NCBI RefSeq assembly: GCF_965638725.1
Contig: NC_134961.1
Coordinates: 2,852,001-2,916,000, forward strand
DNA length: 64,000 bases
Source: Aptenodytes patagonicus
Lineage: Eukaryota; Chordata; Aves; Sphenisciformes; Spheniscidae
Reading direction: 5' to 3'
In this document: positions 57,001 to 64,000 of the stretch, piece by piece
Numbering within the stretch: position 1 is the first letter of the stretch
Layout: each line of letters begins with the position of its first letter
Program-made: the position numbers and the translations under genes
Notes under the pieces: generated by a model
Seen by the model: only the letters and a program-made list of their open reading frames with translations
Databases searched by the model: none
What the model was told of the DNA's origin: nothing

Positions 57001-60000
57001 CTTGAATGCAGCCAGCTAAACTCCTTGAAGCAGGGGGGAATGTGTGCTCAAGACCCTGACACCCAGGTACTATGAAGATACATCCCACTTTTTTTGGGTG
57101 GCTACTGCCCCACTGTGGCATTTCTGCCTTGCACTTGCGTGCCGTTACTCTATTCCTAGCATGGGACTCTCAGTGTTGGATCTGCAAGATACACATTTGG
57201 AGAATCCCAGAGAGATGCACTGCAGCCAAGAGAGATGAGTGTGTGCCCATTCCAAAATACTAGTCTAGTACATCAAGCTTTTCTGTGTCTTGAAATGTGT
57301 GAGACAAACACTGGAAGACTATGCATATCTGGAGTTCCCAAACAGGTCTCTGGCGACTGCTGTCACAGAACAACTACTGTGATTTTTAGAGAATTTACTC
57401 TGACACAAAGAATTGGGGTTACTGTTGTGGTCAGGCCAGTTTGTATGAGAGTCAAGCAAGAGTCCTGCTTTTCAAAGTATGCTCACTACTCAGATTTTTT
57501 TCCAGTTTTCCAGAGAAGAGACACCGAGCTAGGCTCTTGGATTTGTCTCTTGCTTTGGGGAAAGGGTCGTTAAGCCTTGTATAGCTTCTGTGCCATTAGT
57601 AGTGCACTTACTGCAGTGTAAGATTCTTAACATATATAATAAGTAGTTAAGATGTTTTGTTTTTTTTTTTTTTCCTTTAAGAACATTTCACAGTATTTCA
57701 GCTTCTAGAAGCTCTTGGAGTTTCCTTTCAAAATGCCAGTCATGGATTGTGGTATGGTGGTATGAACACAGAACACGTTCAGAGGAGACCCAGTCATCAG
57801 CATCCCACAATATAGTTTGTAAGGCCCACCATAACCTGTTTCTTGTCTCTCTTGGACTTTTTCTTGAGTGCAGCAGAGGAGGCACAGCACATTCTCAAGG
57901 TCCTGCGCTCCCGTGAGACTCCTTTTGTGAAGAAGCAACAAGTGATGAACCGTGTGTTTGGGGATTATCGTCTCAAGATGGCTGAGGATCAGAAGAGCAT
58001 GGAGAAAGCAGGTGAGCTTGAACTGTCCCTTCAGGGGATGGTGATATTTGGTTCTTTTCTGTAGATTTCTTACGTTGTAGCTTTTGATTGGATCACCTCT
58101 CTGCAGCAGTGCCTTACAGAGGGAGTTGCAGTAGCAGTGGCATCCCCGTAGTAGGAAACTGGCATATTGATAGAAACATTATTCTTTATCTTTTCTAGAT
58201 GTGAAACCTGGTGATGTGGAAGTACAGCAAAGCAATGGGCAGGCTTCAGATGGTGTGGTATATGGGAAACAATCTGACCAAATCTCTGAGGCAAAGCCAG
58301 AGTGGTTCATGTCATCTGACAACAGCTTCCGATTTGATTTTACACTTTTTGAGATCAACCCAGAAGCAACTGGCACATCTTTGGAAGCAGTCCCTGGTGT
58401 CAGTGGTGCTGAGCAGATACAAACCAATGTAAGAGCCACCGAGCAGGAGAACTGGAATGGAGCCTTGAGTTTTGCTGCCTCTGGACAAGAACCCAGGTTT
58501 GCTTTCAACTTTGCCATCCCAGATGAAGACTGTCCTCTGGTTCCATTAGTTCCAACAAGCCAACATATAGAGGGTACAGCAGATCACGAAGTGCTGGGTA
58601 ATTCACTGCCTACTGAATCAGCAGGTATGCCACGGATTTCGGCATTGCAGAAGCCTGAGTTGACTCAAACTACAGGTAGTGCACCCAAAGAGGATAGAAG
58701 CCATGTCACGTTAAAGATCCCCCAACCAGAGACTGCTCCCGGAGATGAGGCAGTGACAGAGAAATCAACAGCAGATGGAACTGCCCAGAAGAAGAAAAAG
58801 AAGAAGAAACAAAAAACATCTGTCAGTAAAAAGGAGATAGAAGAAACTGAGATCGACAGGAAGGCAAAGGCAGAAGCTAACAGATGTCAAAATAAAGATA
58901 ACTCCCACCAGGATGAGACCTCTCAGGTATTTAAATATTGATGGGATGCCATAATTTGTAAACCCTTGAGCAAAAGAGAAACTTTATCTCTTAGCATAGT
59001 TTAACAGTTAGTATACTGGCTTGAGATGAAAGCTGAAAGACAAAGATTGCTGCTTATTTCTTACAGCAGCTGTTTTCTTTTCCTGCTAGAGAGCTGAGGA
59101 ACCTAACTAGTGGAAAGGAAGTTAATGGTCCTTTGTTGTCTGCTTCAGACTTGTGCTGAAACATTTCATGTTTAGACTTGTGATGGCTAATCCTGGGAAG
59201 CTGGGTGCCAAGTTTTCTTAAAAAAAAATAAAAAATGGAGGTAACTGTCCTCACTCAGTGCCAAGCAGGTATCTGTGCGTGCTGAATCAGGCACTGTACC
59301 CCTGACTTGCATGTTACGGGGTAGGATGAATTGCTCACATAATGCGAAGGGCAAAGCTGAGGTGCAGAGCTGCTAGGTGGTGTTGCTAAGGCTGTGGCAG
59401 GGTCTGGTGCAAAGCCTAAGGGTGCTTCTGAAAAGGTTCCCACTGTAAGGCGTGGCCCAGAAATCGACTGAAGTTGCGAGTTATGTGTAGACACACCATT
59501 AAGGCACACCCTGAGGTTTTCTGATGTTCTGCTAAGGTCCAGGTCTTCATTTTATTTTTCTTTTCAGCACTTGTGTAGCTATTATTAACAAACAATGCCA
59601 GCTGAGCAATATTGAAATACAAAATTACAAAAAACTTGCTTTTGTTAATATTCTACACTGAAGTCGCACTGAGTGTTCACCTGCCTCTTGAAGCATTACA
59701 TCCAAAGTGCTGCTTCACCAACAACCTTATCAATAAAAACGCTGCTGTGTACCAGAAAGGTAGAAAGATTTGAAGGTGATGTAAAGCCCTTCCAGTCCAT
59801 TGGAAGGAGGCTGTTGTAAGGAAAAGAAGGAGACAGCATGAGGGCTTTGTGTTTGCATGTACATAACAGTTAAGAACTGCTTCAGCCCCAGAATGCCGCC
59901 CTGTTTCTCTCCCTTCCACTGCTCAGTTAGCCAGCTGGTTTTGCTCAATGGGACTTGGCTTCTTCCATCTTCATGGGCTTCAGCTCCCTTCTCCTCATGC

Positions 60001-61138
60001 ATTTCTGCTTGAGCAAGCATGCAGGAGCTGAGACACCAAGACTTGGCTTCTGATTTTGTCCATTGTTTGCTTTTTGATTTTGGGCAGGGTTTGGGGGTAG
60101 GGGTTTTTTTTGTTGTTAATGCTTATTCCTCCCATCTGTAACTTGATTTGACAGCTTCTTTCAGAGGAAAGGCCCTGGACAGCTTTCCAGAAAATGACAT
60201 CATCTGAATGGCAGCCAAATATTAAATCCATCACATAGAGGCAGTGAGTTGCAACTAAACGTTTGTCCAGTGCTTTAAGTTTATCCAATGAAAAGCACTA
60301 TAGGGAAAATGTCATGAAGTCTATAAAGTGATCACCAGAACATGAAATTTGGAATAGTCCTGACTTTATGCAGATACCATTTTTCCTGTGTAGCAACTGC
60401 TGCTGTAATTTTTGGATGACTTATTTCCTCATGCTCACTCTGCTCCATGTTGCACAGCAGTCAGATGACCAGCTGTGGAAAGAGGTGGACTGGTGTGTGG
60501 AACAGCTGGAACTTGGCCTGAAGACACAGAAATCCACTCCAAAGCAGGGTAAGCATTCAAGTAAACGAGAGATCTCCCCTGCGGGGAGGGTTGGCAGGCG
60601 TGTGGGGGCAGAGCCAGTGGGAAGTCAAACTGTGCGTTGTTTCTCCTTTGCACTGCTTCAGTCGAGGAGGCTCTCCGTGCGATCAAGACACTGCGCAATG
60701 ACAAGGCTCCACTGGTGAAGAAGCGTCAGCTCATGAGAGCCATGTTTGGTGACTATAGGAAGAAAATGGAGGAGGAGCGGTGCAAAGAGCTGAAGCTCAT
60801 GGAAACAGGTAGGAGAACTTTGCATGCTGGGGGAAGTGAAGAGGAAAGGGCTTTGCTCCTGCCCTCTGTATTGCTTTGCAGAGTGGGACCTCGCTATATG
60901 AGATGACTAAACATCTCTTACTCTTTTCTCCCCTCTTTAAGCTGTGAAATCTGCCAGGGTCGTGGAAGTGAAGGGAAACATCCGCAACAAGAACTGCCAG
61001 TTCATCCGGAAGTGCTCAGGAGCTTGCAGGAAAAGCCAAGGTCCAGCAGGATCCCCTTCAGAGTCACCCAGGACACTTAACACAGGCTCATTCAAGTTCA
61101 CAACTTCCCAAGAAGAGTTTCGCTTTAATTTCTTGTAG
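53998..61138 (+). CDS. UPF0488/C8orf33-family protein with duplicated module
   Basis: The family is named after human C8orf33 (UPF0488); its function is not established. Seven coding exons (53998-54006, 54841-54931, 57874-58011, 58199-58926, 60458-60548, 60662-60808, 60942-61138) join to 466 residues. The family core appears twice. Copy A (about 9-127): [17 protein letters not shown]-like PTPKQ, then [20 protein letters not shown] and SFRFDF. Copy B (about 324-466): [38 protein letters not shown] and EEFRFNFL at the C-terminus. Between them lie a second aromatic motif (RFAFNF, 179-184) and a lysine run (277-285) that may be a nuclear or nucleolar signal. The human protein as I remember it is about 229 residues with one copy resembling B. 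The ATG at 53998 has A at -3 and G at +4. Exon 1 adds only MER and is the least certain part. Confidence 0.85.
54841..54931 (+). CDS. C8orf33-like exon 2 (module A, part 1)
   Basis: The acceptor CATGTCCAAG ends at 54840 and the donor GTATGT starts at 54932; 91 nt, phase 0 to 1, from [19 protein letters not shown] to PTPKQ. Length and phase equal those of exon 5. Confidence 0.82.
55850..56886 (-). mobile_element. CR1 LINE, 5'-truncated, antisense in intron 2
   Basis: The minus strand encodes the C-terminal part of a CR1 reverse transcriptase: [17 protein letters not shown] with the catalytic aspartate pair, [33 protein letters not shown], and an open frame from 56864 to 56118. The 3' end at about 55850-55900 has the bird CR1 hallmark, GGTTGGAAAAGACCT on the + strand beside AATCATAGAATCAT, the octamer tail. 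The 5' limit is about 56886, where similarity stops after [10 protein letters not shown]. The element lacks most of ORF2 and all of ORF1, so it cannot move by itself. The uninterrupted 248-codon frame suggests a fairly recent insertion. Confidence 0.95.
57874..58011 (+). CDS. C8orf33-like exon 3 (module A, part 2)
   Basis: The acceptor CTTGAGTGCAG ends at 57873 and the donor GTGAGC starts at 58012; 138 nt, phase 1 to 1. [18 protein letters not shown] then [18 protein letters not shown]. It is homologous to exon 6, which is three codons longer. Confidence 0.93.
58199..58926 (+). CDS. C8orf33-like exon 4 (module A end plus linker)
   Basis: The acceptor ATCTTTTCTAG ends at 58198 and the donor CAG|GTATTT is at 58927; 728 nt, residues 80-322. 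It begins DVKPGDVEV, matching [10 protein letters not shown] of exon 7, then SFRFDF (122-127), RFAFNF (179-184), a Ser/Thr/Pro-rich stretch, and an acidic/basic tail with seven lysines in a row. Without splicing at 58926 the frame adds VFKY and stops at 58941, and AATAAA occurs at 59227, so a short isoform is conceivable. Confidence 0.9.
60458..60548 (+). CDS. C8orf33-like exon 5 (module B, part 1)
   Basis: The acceptor is CACAG|CAG, a NAGNAG pair: starting at 60458 gives an extra Gln, at 60461 none; both keep frame. With the first, the exon is 91 nt, phase 0 to 1, exactly like exon 2. [20 protein letters not shown] then [10 protein letters not shown]; donor GTAAGC at 60549. Confidence 0.93.
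60662..60808 (+). CDS. C8orf33-like exon 6 (module B, part 2)
   Basis: The acceptor TGCTTCAG ends at 60661 and the donor GTAGGA starts at 60809; 147 nt, phase 1 to 1. [18 protein letters not shown] then [18 protein letters not shown], and a charged helix [18 protein letters not shown] is the family signature. Confidence 0.94.
60942..61138 (+). CDS. C8orf33-like exon 7 (terminal)
   Basis: The acceptor CCCTCTTTAAG ends at 60941; 197 nt, [18 protein letters not shown], a basic stretch, then [12 protein letters not shown] and TAG at 61136-61138. The C-terminal EEFRFNF is the ending I recall for the human family member. Confidence 0.95.
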
Positions 61139-64000
61139 GAAAGTCTTTTAGACTAAAATTGCGGCTGAAAACTGTGCCAATTCTTCTATAAACTTAAGAA
61201 CAGTGGAAAGATGCTGTGCAGCAGAAAATGTTACGCAAGAATCTGTGTGTATTTCCTAAAGAAAGGTTTGAAACAGATCTGCCTACTACGCATACGACCC
61301 CAGGACTCAGTCTACATAGTCTGTCCTCGCACTGTAGAAAGGCACCTTTGTGAAAGATCAGCACAGAGTCTGGAAGGATCTGTTTTTCTTCCTATAGAAT
61401 TGACATTAACTTAAGAATCTGTCTTTTATACTGGGAGATTTTCCCATTCTCCTATTGCTTTTAAGTAGAGCAGACCTTTTATAGCAGATGAGGCAGCGAT
61501 GCATACAGAAGGGAATGGTTTGTAATGAAGATCCAGCTTCTGTGAAGATCCAGCAGTGTAAGCATACTGGATAGTTGAATGCTTCCACTCCATGTGAGTC
61601 TGTGTGAATGCAACTTCTGGTATCCAGAAAGCACTGACCAGTGTGTGTAATCACTGCCATCTAGAGAGTATGAGTTCAGGATCTTGGAGGAAAATAAGTG
61701 AGAATCATCTTTACTCATTCATCTCTAATTGACAGGTATAGACTTAGAAGAGAACTGCAAATGGTGATTTAATCTAGCCTAGGGATGTGAGGACAGTTGT
61801 TTCCAGACAGGGAAGGACTTTTGTTGCTGAAGCCAGGTTCTGGCCTGCTAGGAAGGATGCACAATCAGTTCTTAAAAAAAGAAGTTTGCTTTATAAGTAG
61901 CCCAGTTACAACCACTCAGAGGATAAATCAGCTGCATGCCAAACCTTGGGTGGCGGTAAAATGAACTGTGAGAGCCCAAAGATTCTCTTGCATTTGATTT
62001 GTATTAAATTTTTGCTTTCTGAACAGTTGAATGTGTCTCCAGTGTTTTGATACTGCTTCAGCCACTGTACCCACTTCCTATGTTCATGCAGAAAATCTTC
62101 CCCACTCAGCCTAAAAAAGCTGAAGGAACAGAAGTCCTTTAAAAGGAAACATGGTAGCAGGTGTCCCTAGGGTGCAGTGCTTTCCTTCCTTTTTATAGTC
62201 CAATCAGTCATCCTGTATGAGAAGCGAGAAATGGGAGTGTAGGCAGATTCCAGGATATACTGAGAGCAGCTGAGAGATGGTGGAAAACATTTGCTGGGAA
62301 AGACTTCAAAAAACCTGATGTTGGCTACAAAAAAACCTTATTTTATTACTGAGCTCTGATGCGGTCAGTTGCATCTATGAGAATTTTTTTTTTTGTTTAA
62401 ATATTTTAAAGAATGCCTGTCTAGGCATAAGGAGAAACCAGACCTGGGTAACATATCTCATGAGGAGAAATATGCAGAGAAGACTTTAAGTCTTCTGGAA
62501 ACCAATAGGTTAAAACTGGAATCAGTAGGTTAGCAGATTATTATTTTACTTGCCGAGGAGCACTGATGTTACTTTGACTGTATGGAACAACACTATATGG
62601 TATTTTTTGGATTTCCAGGATTTTATATTAAACATACAAAAGCCGTGTCTTGTTAAACTTACAGTGTTTTCATGACATTTACCAAGATTAAAGAGCATCT
62701 TGTACATGACCTTGAAACTACAGCTGTTCTCTTTCCTAGCTGTTTATGCAGTGTGTGTCTGGGAAATAGTGATTTTTTTTTTTCCTTGTCTTGTTTCAGG
62801 TGAAGCTAGAGTTGCTAAAACGTTATAAAATCCTGTGCTGTGGAAGGCTGCAGGAGTATTTTGGGAAGCATTCTTACATAATTGTCTCGTGCTTATACTA
62901 TTCGTTAGGCATTCACAATTAGAATAAAGATACCAGTGAGAGGGACATTTGGTGTAACCTAATCCAGCCAGCTTATCTCCAAAGAGGGCAGAGAAAAATG
63001 CATTCTAATACGTGAGCGGCTCCTGTGGTTTGACAGAGGTCTTCACGTAATGCTGACTCGTAAAGCCAGCCCATGTTCCTTTCGCGGTGCTTCATTATTG
63101 GAGGACTCAGAAGGCAAATGTTCATCAATGCAGTACTTCATAGCCCTGAGTGTCATTCCTGACCTGTGGACTTGAGTGCAAGACCAGAGTCGGCTGGGTC
63201 GCTTCCGCAGGTCACTGTGTGATCTTGGACAAGGCATTTTGCCTTTCTGTGTCAGCTCTCTGTTTTCGTAGTCAAGGTGCGTTTTTGGCAGACGTGCCCA
63301 AGTTATTTCATTAATGATTGTGTTTTGAAGAGGCTACTCTATAGTATTTTGCATCTGAAATTACAGCAGTCTTTACTTCACTTTTAAGTTTTGTAATGTT
63401 TGAAGCATCTCTGCTGCATTATCATTTGTTCGAAAGGAAACAAGCCATGTTATTAGAAGTTAGGAAATGCTGTTGTTGCTCTATCAGTCTGTTCCCCTTT
63501 ATAGGAGCCACAATGCAGTCCTAATGACATTTTTTAAAAAAATGATGTTTTCTCCTTTTAGCATTTCTTTCTTTAGCATTTCAATGCTGTTTAGGGTTTT
63601 GGTGACATCTCTTGTTACAGCAGTGTCAGGTTTGGGTCAGGGCTTTGCTCTATTAGTTACTGTAATACATGTGGCTGGAGGCATGGTCCATGCCCTAAGG
63701 CATTAATGATGTACACCGGTGGGGGAGAAAGGAGATGTTCTCATCTGCTTGGAGTTCTCTGTTCCAGTGTTCTTGCATTAAGGAAACGTAGATCAGTTTT
63801 GGTAGAAAATTGAGCTCAGTTCTGACCTGCCTGTCTCTTTCTGCATCCTCTCCTCAGGTTCATGCCGTGCATTTGAGATGGGTGCAGAAGGGGTGACTGA
63901 ATTTGCAGTACCATATCTCTTTGGTGACTGCCCACCTAAATGTATTGCAGCAGTGCCAGGCCCAGGCTTGTAGGCAGCAAACTGCTTACAAGATCTTCCA
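61139..64000. other. 3' UTR and right flank
   Basis: The sequence following the last stop is presumably a 3' UTR to about 62.0 or 62.95 kb. After that I see no exon with family similarity on either strand. PDPK1 follows this block in human, but none of its coding sequence is recognisable here. Confidence 0.45.
62923..62928 (+). terminator. Candidate poly(A) signal of the C8orf33-like gene
   Basis: AATAAA in TTAGAATAAAGATACC, 1.8 kb after the stop. ATTAAA at 62003 is followed by T/GT-rich sequence (TGTGTCTCCAGTGTTTTG) and may be the main, nearer end. The choice is open. Confidence 0.4.

Noticed and set aside
63467-64000. Possible exon near the right edge, with an acceptor-like CTCCTCAG at about 63857
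   Set aside because: The frame after it has no similarity I can name and no clear donor; too weak to list as an exon.
1-64000. tRNA, rRNA, CRISPR and operon features
   Set aside because: None seen. The window is vertebrate nuclear DNA; direct repeats present are microsatellites or local duplications without spacer structure.

Overview
The window looks like a bird chromosome. It carries spliced, single-copy vertebrate genes with large introns, strong CpG-island promoters, and a 5'-truncated CR1 LINE of the sauropsid type. The gene order TBC1D24 - ATP6V0C - AMDHD2 is the order I know from human 16p13.3. A turtle or crocodile is not formally excluded.

Four protein-coding genes lie on the + strand. 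(1) 1887-4328: the last three coding exons of TBC1D24, encoding most of its C-terminal TLDc domain; the rest of the gene is to the left of the window. (2) 24846-36282: complete ATP6V0C, the 16 kDa proteolipid c subunit of the V-ATPase, in three coding exons with a 9.7 kb first intron. (3) 44731-51335: complete AMDHD2, N-acetylglucosamine-6-phosphate deacetylase, in 11 coding exons giving 409 residues with all metal ligands present. (4) 53998-61138: a gene of the UPF0488/C8orf33 family in seven coding exons. Its three-exon core is present twice in tandem.

Between these genes are about 20 kb with no convincing exons (4329-24845), with repeats and a degenerate G-rich minisatellite just before the ATP6V0C CpG island; a 7.6 kb gap (36900-44100) with nothing I can assign; and 51336-53990, which contains AT-rich 3'-end signals on both strands and a CpG island. 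From that island a minus-strand reading frame (53786-52947) could be expressed. Its last 80 codons have coding-like third-position bias. The CR1 copy (about 55850-56886, minus strand) sits in intron 2 of the C8orf33-like gene.

Functionally, two neighbours meet at the V-ATPase: ATP6V0C is its proton-carrying ring subunit, and TLDc-domain proteins such as TBC1D24 are known V-ATPase partners. The promoters of ATP6V0C and AMDHD2 both hold palindromic TCACGTGA E-boxes of the kind bound by TFEB/MITF/USF factors, and both hold YY1-type GCCATTTTG or AAGATGGCGGC elements. This suggests, but does not prove, shared lysosomal/nutrient control.

The strongest leads for novelty are the internal duplication of the UPF0488 module, the possible minus-strand gene squeezed between AMDHD2 and the C8orf33-like gene, and a 21-bp tandem duplication that copies a splice donor in AMDHD2. 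All exon boundaries were placed by hand from splice consensus, phase and remembered family sequences; no search was run.
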